In this document: positions 34,107 to 44,545 of the stretch, piece by piece
Numbering within the stretch: position 1 is the stretch's first letter
How the letters are laid out: every line of letters begins with the position of its first letter
DNA from: Membranipora membranacea
Taxonomy: Eukaryota > Bryozoa > Gymnolaemata > Cheilostomatida > Membraniporidae
Direction of reading: 5' to 3'
Length of the DNA stretch: 64,000 bases
NCBI GenBank assembly: GCA_914767715.1
Contig: OU612072.1
Coordinates: forward strand, 3,598,001-3,662,000
Translations under genes and position numbers: made by a program
Notes under the pieces: generated by a model
Seen by the model: the letters and a program-made list of their open reading frames with translations, nothing else
Told to the model about the DNA's origin: nothing
Databases searched by the model: none

Positions 34107-37085
34107 TTGAAAAATCATCACAGTCACGATCACAACTATTTAGTGAATATGAGTGAAGTGTGGGACATTTTTGTGAAGTCTAAGAGCTCTGATGGGAAGG
34201 TGGTGGCAAAATGTGGAAAGTGTGAGGTAATTCTCAAAGTATCTGATGGTTCTACCACAACATTAAGAAGACATCTAAAGAGGGCTCATGACATGGACTT
34301 GGACATAAAAAAATCATCATCTTCTGCCACCAAATCAAAAAAAGTAAAAGAAGACACTGCCCGACCAACTCTACACTCTTTCATTAAGTCCAAAGGAACC
34401 TTAGACAAGAAGTCCAAGAAGTATGAAAGAATAACATAGCTTAGACAATATTTCTGGACTTACAGCCACTGAGTGTGGTAGAAGATATTGGTTTTGTAGG
34501 CCTGATTTCGGAAACTACTGATGGACGCTATATCATTCCTAGCAGAAAGAAATTCACTATTCAATATCCTGCCAACCTTATAAACTAACGCTTCCAAGAT
34601 AGTATGCCAAGAGATCAAATCTTATAGAGAGTTGCATGGGTGCAATTGCATCTTTGGGGTCACCACAGATGCCTGGACCAGTACTTCCAATACCAGTTTC
34701 ATAACCTACACCCTTCATCTTATAAAGGACTATAAGATAGTTAGCTTTGTTATTGATACGAAGGAACTTTCTGACCGTCATACGGAGGAGAGTCTCAGAG
34801 CAGACCTCCTACAAACACTTTTATAGTGGGAGTTGTTGCTGATAACAAAGTAGTCCAAGCTGAAGCCAGTGCTTCCTCTGGTCAATCTGCTGCTGCCAAC
34901 GGCGAAGACGGAGAGGATGGAGGTAAGCTAACCTTACTAAATCACTACTGCATTGTAAATTAAGCTTTACCGTAGTTGTAGTTGACTGCACGGACATCAG
35001 GTCACATGGTTGGTGCTCAGAATGGTGGCGCTAGGCCTGGACGGTGCATGCCTCGCACCAGCCGTTCGAGCACCACCCAAGTGACCTGATGTCTGTGGTT
35101 GACTGTGACTCACAATAAGTGGGCCAGGAAGTGGACTAGGTTATCTTAGCATCAATGACCCAATTCCTATGAGCAGTATTGATCTGCTAAAGGTGTTATG
35201 AACATATTGGATGATGAAGACCAAAGATTCAATAAATTATTTCAAGTCATAATTGAAGACCCTTAATATCCAAAACTCGCAGGAAGATTAACATAGTCAT
35301 GTTTATTATATCTTATTAAACTAACCGATTAATTTTTAATGCTTCAGATATGGTCATACCTACTGACAGTGTGACGGATGATAGTGAGCTGAACATACCC
35401 GATATTCCTGTTGCAATACAACACACAGTAGCAGTTACATCGGACAATGCATCTAACATTACCAAAGCTCTAAAGGACACTGAAATGCATCATGTCAGAT
35501 GTTTTGCCCACCAGCCTAAACTTGAGTGCTCAAAGGTTCACTGCCGCCCTAAATGATCCAATAAGCCGTGTACGCGCTATTGTAAAATATTTTCACTACA
35601 GCCCGAGGGCTGATAATGTATTAAAGGTAAGTTGAATTTGTGCTTACCTCACACAAATATAATGCTGTTGTTATATTTAAACAATGTCTGTTAGTGTTGG
35701 TGCTGAAATTATTTTCTTTGAAGTGAACTAAATGAAATACTATGCTACGCAAACAATTTCGTACATTGGCATGTCATGCATTCGAAATTGCGGCTTCAAC
35801 TTTTTCGATAATTATTTTTTCTAGAAAAATCAGCAGGCGGGATCATCATTGAAGCTGATGTAGATGTTTCCACCAGGTGGAATAGCTCTCTCGACATGCT
35901 AGAACGCTATCTAAAACTTCACCCAGCAGTCTGCTCAAGCCTGGCCGAGCTGAAGGTAAGCCCTTCTGTTCTGTTACTTGCCCATTATTAAAGATTAGCC
36001 TTTCAATCCAAATTCAGTCATTGATTATAGTCATAGAATCTACATTTTATAAGCCTACATGTACAATGTTGAGCTTAATATGCATAGTGGGGCGTGGGGC
36101 CGTGGGCATGATGTGATTTTAGGCCTATGTAGTTTTGACCTTGATTATTTTTAGCAAAATGATCTTCTTCTGACCCACATGACCAAAATCAAGGTGGAAG
36201 TCTTGGAGGATGCTTGTCGTGTGCTAAAGCCATTCAAGAAAGTTACTGAGCTTATGAGCAGTGAGACGTCCACTACTGCGTCATTATTACGTCCTCTTCT
36301 TCACTCGCTGATGGTCTCAAGCAAACCTACTCTCCATGATGAACAACCCATGCCTCAAACCAAATCAAACTTGTATCATGACCTTGAGAAAAGGTAACCT
36401 GTCGTTATTGTTACATTCACTTGGCTTGATATTCATTTAGAGAATAATGTGTTCCACATTCCACAGCGTTAGTTTAATAGCTTCTATCCTATTCTATTTA
36501 TAGTAAGGTAATGAATAATTAGATTGAATGTTTTACTAGTTTCTATTTTAACCTTACAGATATAAAAGTAGTGACTGTCAAATCCTAGACTTTGTGGACC
36601 CAAGAGTCCGGAGTCTAGTGCACCTCTCTACTACGGATCATTAACAAATCCGACAAGATGTGTTGAGCAAAATCTCCGTCTCCGCAGAACTAGTTGATGT
36701 AGAACTGGACACACCACTAGAAACTTCTACTGCTACCGATACAGAAAGTAATGTACTTTCAACTATTCTGTCAGATTTCTCTAGTGCAGCTACTAATACT
36801 GCTAATAATAGCGATACAGCGAGAATCGAACTGCAGGCTTATCTGAAATCTCAAGTTTGCCCTATGGATTCAAACCAACTACTATTGTAGAAACAGCATA
36901 GCCATCTATACCCCGTTCTCCATTCATTCGCTGTTCCCTATTTATGTGTGCAGGAAACGTCAGTTCCATCAGAAAAGGTGTTCTCTACTGCTGGGGATAT
37001 AGTAACTAAAAAAAGGAACCGTATAAAACCAGATGTAATGAACATGCTTATGTTTCTAAATAAAAACTATCAAGTTCTCGAATAA
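34107..37085 (+). pseudogene. ZBED-type hAT transposase, dead, with introns
   Basis: Starts with a BED zinc finger (WDIFVKSK, then CGKC, then LRRHLKRAHDM, 34150-34305). It continues through hAT core segments (TTDAWTS at about 34665; TSDNASN and VRCFAHQ at 35440-35515; STRWNSS at about 35870). It ends in a hATC dimerisation segment (SVPSEKVFSTAGDIV, 36960-37085). Introns with GT-AG ends: about 34924-35347, 35627-35824, 35956-36154 and 36394-36559. Lesions: stops at about 34438, 34588, 34625, 34827, 36642 and 36890 (the last probably Trp to stop), and a one-base insertion near 35512 that shifts the frame before a segment reading SAQRFTAAL. It cannot make a transposase. A TIR-like right end (GATCGTCATCACTG) is at about 37650; I found no matching left end. 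Confidence 0.82.
34989..35097. mobile_element. 109-bp hAT-like MITE with 8-bp TSD
   Basis: Flanked by an 8-bp direct repeat GTTGACTG (34981-34988 and 35098-35105). Terminal inverted repeats are CACGGACATCAGGTCAC and the complement of CACAGACATCAGGTCAC. The interior continues the palindrome (TGGTGCTC, GAATGGTGGCGC / GAACGGCTGGTGC), so almost the whole element folds back. The 8-bp duplication and the CA start fit hAT-type insertion. It lies inside the first intron of the dead hAT transposase. Confidence 0.75.
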
Positions 37086-37660
37086 GAATAAGATATTTTT
37101 CTATGTGAATGGGATTACGATGTTTATGGGTTTCTACCATAGTTTTAGGCCCTACTTTAGCCGCATTTAATATGCTAATTTTGCAACTATTTTACGAGGT
37201 TTTTTCTGTTGTGACTAAGAGTAATCTTCCTTCTTTGTTTATGTAGTATCATTTATATTTCTATATTGCGGGGTCACTGCGAAAATAATTAAATATTGGT
37301 AATAAAATAGTTGTTTTAAAGCTTTATTGACTATTGTTTGACTGTTTGTAGTGTTGATGTTATGCAGAAGAAGGAGCTATAATAGTCATTATAGTCACTA
37401 AAACACATTGTGCAGAGTTATTCATTTAATCATGATTCTTTTGTTTAATGCATCTTTCGAATTTCAAATTTTGTTTCAAATAATAAACTTCCATAAACAA
37501 TTAGCTTGCAATATTGTGTACATGAAGTATGAACAGTCCAATTAGCGTCAGCTGGCACATAGGTAGCTTGTGTTTGGCCTTGGCGCGCGCGAACTCGAAC
37601 TCGCTCGACTCGAAAATTTCAGTATAAGCTCGACTCGATCGTCATCACTGCTGATTTGCC
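37086..37660. other. 3' region of the hAT element
   Basis: Runs from the transposase stop to a GC-rich terminal segment (GCGCGCGAACTCGAACTCG, GCTCGACTCGATCGTCATCACTG at about 37572-37650) that looks like the right terminal repeat of a hAT element. No separate gene seen. Confidence 0.45.
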
Positions 37661-37732
37661 CATCACTAAGAGCTACCCTTTAAAACCTCGCAGTGAAGCT
37701 TTATTTCATAGTGGTGGACAATCCAAATATGG

Positions 37733-38262
37733 TTAAAGACTTTGTTTGAGGCTGCTCTTTTGTATTACATCTTATTCTCCATATTTTATTCTATCATGTG
37801 AGCGATTTTCAGCTTTAGAATCCAAATATTGAGGAAGTTATGGCCTCTCAAACTTCCAAGGTGACGGCAATTTATCGGCAGTAAGAATCAGCCGGCAATC
37901 CCTAGGGTACGTCACAACCAGCTAATCTAGTTGGTCCAAGTGGCGTGATGGTAGCGTCGTTGCCTATAGGTATGGTTCGATTCCCACCCAGGTCTGAATT
38001 TTGATCATCATCTTATCTTTGTGATTATTAGTGTATTAACTAATAACTCATAATGTCTATGTCACATGTCTATGGTTGTGACATACCCCAGGGGAAACAT
38101 CCGCTTATTCCCAATGCCGATTGAAGGCAATCACCCTGGAAGTTTGAGAGGCCATAACTTCCTCAATATTTGGATTCTAAAGCTGAGAATCGCTCACATG
38201 ATAGAATAAAATATGGAGAATAAGATGTGATACAAAAGAGCAGCCTCAAACAAAGTCTTTAA
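37733..38262. mobile_element. TTAA-flanked foldback element with tRNA-like centre
   Basis: TTAAAGAC at 37733 and GTCTTTAA ending at 38262 begin two inverted arms of 132 bp (37733-37864 and 38131-38262) with only about three mismatches by eye. After a diverged stretch the inversion resumes (CCCTAGGGTACGTCACAACC versus the complement of GGTTGTGACATACCCCAGGGG), so the arms reach about 188 bp. TTAA at both ends suggests a TTAA target duplication, as made by piggyBac-type transposases; the family is not certain. The centre holds an A-box-like TGGCGTGATGGTAGCG and a perfect B box GGTTCGATTCC, so it may carry a pol III promoter. Confidence 0.75.
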
Positions 38263-38690
38263 GACCTGAGAGAGGGCTTCTAACCCATGTGGTGTCATTT
38301 GATTGATCTAAAAATGATGTTTCATGTTAATTAGGTAAGAAAGCAGAAGGACAATAGAAGAAAGATTGCATACTGGCGCCAAGTTTAATTTATTTTAACT
38401 AAGAAACTATCATCATTGTTTAATGTCTCGCTTTCCAGAAATGTGAACTGTCCCAATATAAGTGCTCGGAAACCACCTGAGGCATTCTACTTTTTCAATT
38501 ATGCTGCTGCCTAAAGAAAAAGGCTTCGAATGTTTGTATCGTTCTGATTTTTTTATGGTGACTGTGTATTGACCCTCCCATTGCATGACACCAGTTTTTA
38601 ATGCTCTGAGTGTGTCATTTTTCAAATAGTGCGTATTCTTAGGTTTCCTTTATAGTATAATAAAAAACATATATTTAAAGTTATATATAA
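38263..38690. other. Intergenic, no gene seen
   Basis: AT-rich spacer between the foldback element and the 3' end of LINE-5. Confidence 0.4.
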
Positions 38691-38694
38691 TATA

Positions 38695-39230
38695 TATTCC
38701 ATGTTTATTCTGGAGAAGAATAAGTCCTTAGGACTTGTACCCAGAAAACAGAAAAATTGATAAAAATATGGTGTAGAATTAAAAAGACATGTAACTAAAA
38801 ATCAAGAACAATGACAGGTAAAATTACACGCAGGCATTAATTAGCAGTAAAACATTACAGAAGTTAATATACAATAGCTAGGAAAATAAAAGTTAGAACA
38901 ATGCAGCAGTAGGCTAAAATGAAATGATAAGAACTGACTCATTAATTGAGAAGTTTGAGGACGTGGCTCCGAGTGGCATTTTTGAATGAAGCAAGGGATT
39001 GACTCAGCTTAACATGATTGGGCAATTCGTTAAACTTCTGAGCACCGAAATTAGCTAAAGCAAATCTATAGTTTTCCTTGGATAATCTAAACCCAGAACT
39101 TTTAGCAAGCCGAGTTTCACTAGTTAATTTCTCGGAGAGCAGATTGGTATCAATTATTTGGACTAAACTATTAACAATTTTATAAAACGTCAGCAGATAC
39201 AATTATATTCGAAACGCAAAGTTAAAACAG
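38695..39230 (-). mobile_element. LINE-5, 3' part (C-terminal RT region and 3' UTR)
   Basis: The minus-strand frame 39202-38942 contains SGFRLSKENYRFALANFGAQ and ends HVLKLLN before a stop, matching the end of LINE-6 at 62504-62722 (KDKYRYSLANFGAK). The 3' UTRs also match, with GTTTTCTGG, an AAGTCC...GGACTT palindrome and CCAGAATAAA at about 38695-38760 versus 62968-63020. A stop interrupts the frame near 39192. The 5' continuation is not adjacent but at 42440-42565, beyond LINE-1. Confidence 0.75.
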
Positions 39231-39369
39231 GGATGTTATATTATTATTATATTATATATGCACTTTATTTCACTGACCAATGTTCTGTCAAAACAAATGA
39301 GATCATGTGTAGACATCAAGATGAATGAATCTATAAAATAATCTAAAAAATTACTTTCTGGTCAGGAAA

Positions 39370-40959
39370 TTACACGGAAAATAATTCAAAAATATCTAAA
39401 GAACAGATTCTTCCCAAGTGTGCAGTTCTACTTTTTGGTGGAATAGTTCTGCGATTGTGAGTGCTAGGCCGACCGGGTATGTAACAGTGTAGAATATGAT
39501 GGTCATCAGCTAAGATCTTATTGGCATACCGGAGGCATACTATATCTAGATACACATTGAGTTCCTCTAATTTGAGAAACGCCAACCTATCGGCGTAGTG
39601 TTCTAGTCGGGGAAGAATAATGAACAAGCACAGCCTTTGGTATCTCTCGAGCTTGTCTTTGTCATATTTTGCTATATATGGGTACCAGCTCGGTGCTGCA
39701 TACGAGATGATTGACAGTATGCGAGCCTGATAAAATAGCACAAGACCTGATGTAGCGACACCTGCTTTCTTTAGATTAATAAGTGCATGGTAGGCTGATA
39801 GAGATTTGGAGATAACATTGTCAACATGGTTAGTGAACTTCATGTGAGAATCGTATGTTACTTCTAGCAGTTTGGTGTGATTGCCGATTTGCACATTGGC
39901 GCCGTTGATTGTTACTGGGTCAATGGAAATCGACTTCTGGAGTGTAAAGTTCATAGCTGTGGACTTAGAAGCATTGAGTAGCATAAAGTTGTCTTTACAC
40001 CACTGTGATGCATAGTCGGCAGCTTTCTGTAGTATGTTACTATGTAGTGATACAGTGGCTTTGTGTGCTGTTGCGTTGCTGACGAGAGCATCTGCTGATG
40101 ATACGGCAGTGTATATGGTGGTGTCGTCATCATACTTCACAAAGTCTGCATCTGGTGTCAGGTCGTTTATGAAAGTGTTCCACAAGATCGGCCCCATTAT
40201 AGTGCCCTGTGGTACCCCTATATGACAGGGTTGGTAGCTGGAGGTGTGGTCTTGATACCTAACACATTGAGAGCGATCAGTGAGAAAGCTCTTTACAAGA
40301 TTTACAATTGAAGGCTTGACATTCAGCTGACATAGTTTAGTGATGGCATAATCTGGCCGCATTCTGTCGAGTGCCTTGCTAAAGTCTAACATCAGCGCTT
40401 GAGTAGTAATCGTGTTCTTATTGTCGAGATATAACGAGACATCTGTGGAAAACTTTACCAGAGCATCGGTTGTACCTAAGGATGGGGTGTAGGCATACCG
40501 ATGTCGTAGTTGAGGAATGTCATTTCGTAGATGTTTAGCGACGACCTTCTCGGTGATTTTGCTAAGATGGTATAAGAGGCTGATCGGTCTCATATCTTTG
40601 AACTGGGTGGGTGTTTTCACCTTGTTGATTGGCCTTATCTCGGATTTCTTCCACAATTTTGGAAAGCAGTGTGTTGACATTATACTGTTTATTATGTGGG
40701 CTATTGGTTCACACAAAATCCAGGAGTTGTTTTTTGATATCCAACTTGGATAGTCTACCGAGTGTGTGGCCTTATGGGTATCGATGCCGCTTAGCAGGGT
40801 ATGGATTTCCTCTTCAGTGACAGATATTGGTGTGTCATCTGTTTGTGGTGGAATGTCTGGAATTTCATGTATAGAATTCCCGTGTACTGCAAGATAGTAA
40901 TTGTTCAGCTTGTCAGGAATTTCCTTGCTTGATAACCAGCTATCTTCGATATTGATCAA
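39370..40959 (-). CDS. LINE-1 reverse transcriptase portion (529 aa open)
   Basis: RT palm motifs in order: MRPISLLYHLSKITE (residues 123-137), LDFSKALDR (191-199, catalytic Asp 192), GVPQGTIMGP (248-257) and KYDDDTT (275-281). The active-site box reads YDDD, where CR1-type elements usually have YADD; the two catalytic aspartates are kept. C-terminal thumb and tail follow to residue 529 (ends DIFELFSV). The ATG at 40959 is internal: upstream in the same frame come SWWHNIKKLTG and then two stops, so the real protein began with the endonuclease region. Confidence 0.85.
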   Translation of the reverse strand: MINIEDSWLSSKEIPDKLNNYYLAVHGNSIHEIPDIPPQTDDTPISVTEEEIHTLLSGIDTHKATHSVDYPSWISKNNSWILCEPIAHIINSIMSTHCFPKLWKKSEIRPINKVKTPTQFKDMRPISLLYHLSKITEKVVAKHLRNDIPQLRHRYAYTPSLGTTDALVKFSTDVSLYLDNKNTITTQALMLDFSKALDRMRPDYAITKLCQLNVKPSIVNLVKSFLTDRSQCVRYQDHTSSYQPCHIGVPQGTIMGPILWNTFINDLTPDADFVKYDDDTTIYTAVSSADALVSNATAHKATVSLHSNILQKAADYASQWCKDNFMLLNASKSTAMNFTLQKSISIDPVTINGANVQIGNHTKLLEVTYDSHMKFTNHVDNVISKSLSAYHALINLKKAGVATSGLVLFYQARILSIISYAAPSWYPYIAKYDKDKLERYQRLCLFIILPRLEHYADRLAFLKLEELNVYLDIVCLRYANKILADDHHILHCYIPGRPSTHNRRTIPPKSRTAHLGRICSLDIFELFSV

Positions 40960-41061
40960 TGTTGGATTAGAAAGCGTTGTTTCTTCACCTGTTAGCTTTT
41001 TGATGTTGTGCCACCATGATCTTGAGCCCTGAAGTGTTTGTTGATGGTTGAATTAGTTTGT

Positions 41062-42330
41062 TTATGCGCTTTTGATTTGCTTTGATAGCTGTTTTGATAG
41101 GTATTTCCAAGCTGGATTGTTTAATTTGTGAGCTCTCTTCTTTGCCCTGCGCAGCTTTCTTATGAGAGGAGTTGTGATACAGGGCTTTCCCGAGGGAACC
41201 CTGATATTTCTCATGGGGCAATGTTTATCATACAGCGCATTGATGGTGTTTTGAAACAGCTCGACTTTGTCGTCAACAAAAGAATGATCGTGTAACTCCT
41301 GCCAGGATACGCCTGATAGTTCCTCAGTCAATGCTATTTTCGATTTGGGGGTCACCATATGCTTTCTAACGGTATAATATCTTGGCTGCTGCTTACGGCT
41401 GGTTGGCTCGATTGATAAAGCACAATGATCATCGAGTAGAATGGCAGGTTGACGATTGCACCCAATATTGATATACTCATCAACATCAGTGAATATCTTG
41501 TCAAGAATATTTTCTCCTCTGGTAGGAAAATCTACAAGTTGCGTGATGGGGAACAATGTAGTTATCGCACCAGTTTCAAGATCATTGAAGTCGCTGCATA
41601 AACAGAATTTGGCTGACTTGTGCTTATTGAGGTATTTTGACATCGTTGTTATGATGTGGTTGATAGTTTCGTCCCGTTGCTTTTTGAGCAAGTTTGGCTG
41701 GTGATAAATGTTACCATAGATCACTGGTGGATGATTAGGTTGGTGTAGGAGAAACCAGTAGGCAACAGCAACTCCGCCGCCGGTTCTCTTATTTCCACGA
41801 TGACATGTATGTAACGTAAAGTTATCGATGTTATATAGTGAATCTTTTTGGCTATTTAACCATGTTTCCTGAATCATTATTAGATCGTACTGCGGCGCTA
41901 ACAGCTTTAATTCAGAGAACTTATGATGGTTAAGCGACCTGATGTTGTGTACATATAGGCTTGGAAGATTCACCTGGGTTATTGTCGATCGGGTGTTGAT
42001 TATAGGTACCGTTGTTAGATGTTGCGGCTTGGTTCTTGGTCTAGGCTCGCATTGACGATTAGACACAATAGATGGGATGTAGTGTTGAGTGGTGATTTCT
42101 CTCAAGCATCTAATGCCACTGCTATCATGATGAGTGAAAGTGGTAGCCTGAGTTCTCGAGTTCGCTACGGTTTGCATAGTATAGCTTGACGTGATGTACT
42201 CAAGATGGCCGACACTTAAAACTGCAACATCATCAAAGTGTAACTGAGAATCAGAAAAGTTTCTGCAAGATTTGAGCTCATTAAGATGGATAAAAGTCAC
42301 TAACAACAACATAAAACTGAAGCCAGACAT
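41062..42330 (-). CDS. LINE-1 N-terminal and APE-type endonuclease portion (422 aa open)
   Basis: The ATG at 42330 begins a hydrophobic, signal-like stretch (MSGFSFMLLLVTFI). After about 110 residues without known domain, an APE-type endonuclease follows: LYVHNIRSL (125-133), MIQETWLN (152-159, catalytic Glu 155), CSDFND (245-250, where GDFN is usual) and LDDHCALSI (299-307, where SDH is usual). The motif changes suggest weak or lost activity. The frame ends at a TAA at 41064-41062, nine bases before a second TAA. The RT continues in the same frame beyond. Confidence 0.8.
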   Translation of the reverse strand: MSGFSFMLLLVTFIHLNELKSCRNFSDSQLHFDDVAVLSVGHLEYITSSYTMQTVANSRTQATTFTHHDSSGIRCLREITTQHYIPSIVSNRQCEPRPRTKPQHLTTVPIINTRSTITQVNLPSLYVHNIRSLNHHKFSELKLLAPQYDLIMIQETWLNSQKDSLYNIDNFTLHTCHRGNKRTGGGVAVAYWFLLHQPNHPPVIYGNIYHQPNLLKKQRDETINHIITTMSKYLNKHKSAKFCLCSDFNDLETGAITTLFPITQLVDFPTRGENILDKIFTDVDEYINIGCNRQPAILLDDHCALSIEPTSRKQQPRYYTVRKHMVTPKSKIALTEELSGVSWQELHDHSFVDDKVELFQNTINALYDKHCPMRNIRVPSGKPCITTPLIRKLRRAKKRAHKLNNPAWKYLSKQLSKQIKSA

Positions 42331-42439
42331 GGGTCAAGGTAGGCAAAAGGCAATGATAATAAAAAGTCTGGCTTAAAAGGCAACAAAACAGATAAAAAGA
42401 GAGAGCAGAAAAAATACCTGACCAGTTAGAGATTTGACC

Positions 42440-42565
42440 TTGACCTTAATGATAGATTTTGTAGGTCTTTCGAGTATTATCTTTAGAACTGTTATAGTTT
42501 ATAATTTTCATACATCTATTCTCAATTTGTAAAGCGTGTAAACCAAAAGTTAACTCTTTCAAGCA
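42440..42565 (-). mobile_element. LINE-5, upstream fragment
   Basis: Minus-strand translation gives LQIENRCMKIIN, matching LINE-6 (ILRIENRCLKIMN at about 62368-62405). It continues to a point equivalent to where the 38695-39230 piece resumes. It is thus the other half of the element split by LINE-1. Nothing further 5' was recognised. Confidence 0.7.
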
Positions 42566-43840
42566 TCATCAGAAAGGTGCGTAGTGCTGAAAAAAATTTT
42601 TGGTCATTGATGGAGTCAATACAAAATCACCATAAAAAATCAGATCGATACAATCATTTGAAGTCAGTTTTCCAGGCGCCTGCAAAATTGAAAAAGTAGT
42701 GTTGTTTTAATGATAGTTATATACAGGTGATATAATGGGGTATTGCAACCGTTGTTGGCCAAATCTCGGCTATTTATGATAGCAGACCCATGTAAACTTT
42801 TAGATCCACTAATTATGACACGCTCTTTCAGATTTTGTACGTCCTGATGTGAGCTCATACTGGGTCTCTCTGTTTTCACTAGCAAATACTGAAAGGGGGC
42901 AACGCCTCATTAAACAGCACCTTGTAATTTGGTAGCTGGATAGATCAAACAACTTTTGGGAAACATGCGTAATACACAAGACCTATGGAGGTACCATCTA
43001 TCTTTGACAAGGCAAAATAAACCTAATTTGTGTGGCAGAACACAATCAGGTGTGGTTTGGTTAGTAAGTCGGTCGGTCGGTCGGTTTGATTGGGTTTTGT
43101 GGGTAGTTTGGTAGGTGGTAATGTAGCTGCAGGTCTAGTGATCTGGAGCAAGCTTGCAACAAGCACAATGGCTATTAGCTTATTGAGATGCAAGACACAG
43201 AATTTTATAGTGAAAAAATCTATGAATCTCTACCTGTCTTAGAACAAGAGGAAATCACAGATTAGCAAGGATTAATAATTCTTGAGTAAAATGGGCCTCA
43301 GCTCATCTTGTATTAAATGAGGGAGAGTATGTTGACAACCTTTAATCCTTTTCAATAAAATTTCAGGAAATACAAATCACTGCAGTAGCTTCTGATCCTA
43401 GCAAAGGGCATCACGATGAATTGAATAGAGATGATAGTTCACTCTCTATTCATACTGGTGCAAAATTTAGTAACACCTCAATATTTTTATTTGCTTATTA
43501 TTAAGAGTGTATGAACGAGGCTAGGTATTACATATATAGCTTTAGGTGCAGAGTGTGCTTCACTTGCTGGTAAATATTAACAATTCATTTAACTGTTGCT
43601 GGGTAGGTTTTGATCAGATTGAAACCTGCCAACATGCACAAGATCACTGTGGTAGACCCAAATCTTTTCATGATTATATAACATTACATTTATTACTCCC
43701 TGATGATGTCTATGTTCTTGACTGTACAAATGTGCATCATTCACGTAACGTCAGTTTCCGGCAGCCATAATTTCTGTTGCAATGCTTGTAATAATGTTAA
43801 TAAATTCACAAAATGCCTGATATGTTGTATAATTTCTGTA
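42566..43840. other. Intergenic, no gene seen
   Basis: A short TCGG tetranucleotide run lies at about 43069-43085. No coding exon recognised. The left part may include decayed LINE-5 sequence too diverged to read. Confidence 0.35.
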
Positions 43841-44400
43841 GAACTTGCTTAGCCCATGGCCTGTCAGTTGACATCCATGGCATGCACGGATATCATTTTC
43901 AGCTTCTTTTTCTGTGCCTGACCACCATACTTTGTATCTGAGGTTTTTTAGGTACCCGCTATACCCAAATGAGCTAAAGGGCTAGTTGTTATACGTCAAT
44001 AACATTTTGGGATCACTATGCGACTACCTCTTAGCAATACGTTACCTACACAGCCTCACTCATCAGCAACGGCAAATTTAGACCAGTCTCTAACATGAAC
44101 ACATCAGCGAACCTCAAGTAACTCAGAATCTCCACTAGCATCTCTCAAAATTAGTTTGGTTGTCAACACATAGGAGTTGACTCCAACTCAATATACCTAA
44201 TAAAAGCCATGTCCTCTAGCTGAGATTAGGTTGGAGTAGCATGTGAGGAGACCCAGGAAACTCCTTACTGCGTGAGCTGGTTGGCAAGCATTCTGTATAG
44301 CCTCAACTTTACCAGTTTCAGAATCAATACCATTTGCTAAGAGCTACTGCCAGCTATCACGGCACAGTTAGAGCACTTAGACTACATGAATGTAGTATTT
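43840..44400 (-). pseudogene. Ty3/gypsy retrotransposon fossil (RT end to integrase zinc finger)
   Basis: On the minus strand, 44345-44224 reads KVEAIQNACQPAHAVRSFLG, the end of a Ty3/gypsy RT connecting to RNase H. Then 44047-44003 reads LLRGSRIVIPK, and 43990-43852 contains LAHLGIAG, KVWWSG and IRACHGCQLTGHG, the integrase HHCC zinc-binding region. Most of RNase H is missing, there are frameshifts and several stops, and no LTRs were seen. An old, inactive remnant. Confidence 0.7.
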
Positions 44401-44467
44401 CTCAAAACAGGTATGCCTTTCGAAAAGAAAAACCGAGACCAAAGTTGTAGTTGAAAATTGACAGTGC

Positions 44468-44473
44468 TTTATT
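44468..44473 (-). promoter_or_regulatory. Poly(A) signal AATAAA
   Basis: AATAAA on the minus strand about 75 nt past the stop codon of the cecropin-like peptide gene. Confidence 0.55.
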
Positions 44474-44545
44474 ATTGGAATGATCATATCCATATAATAC
44501 TAAGATAAATGGTAGTATCAATTAGCAGCATCAGACGTGTATTTA

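Larger units (their letters stand above)
39234..42440 (-). mobile_element. LINE-1: CR1/Jockey-like non-LTR retrotransposon, near full length
   Basis: About 3.2 kb on the minus strand: a short 5' leader (42440-42331), an endonuclease-containing frame (42330-41062), a reverse-transcriptase frame (40959-39370), and a 3' UTR with AATAAAG and a TATAATAAT-type tail (39369-39234). Endonuclease and RT lie in the same frame, separated only by two stops (41064-41062 and 41055-41053), so this was one ORF. It is inserted into LINE-5, whose pieces flank it in the same orientation. Confidence 0.82.
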
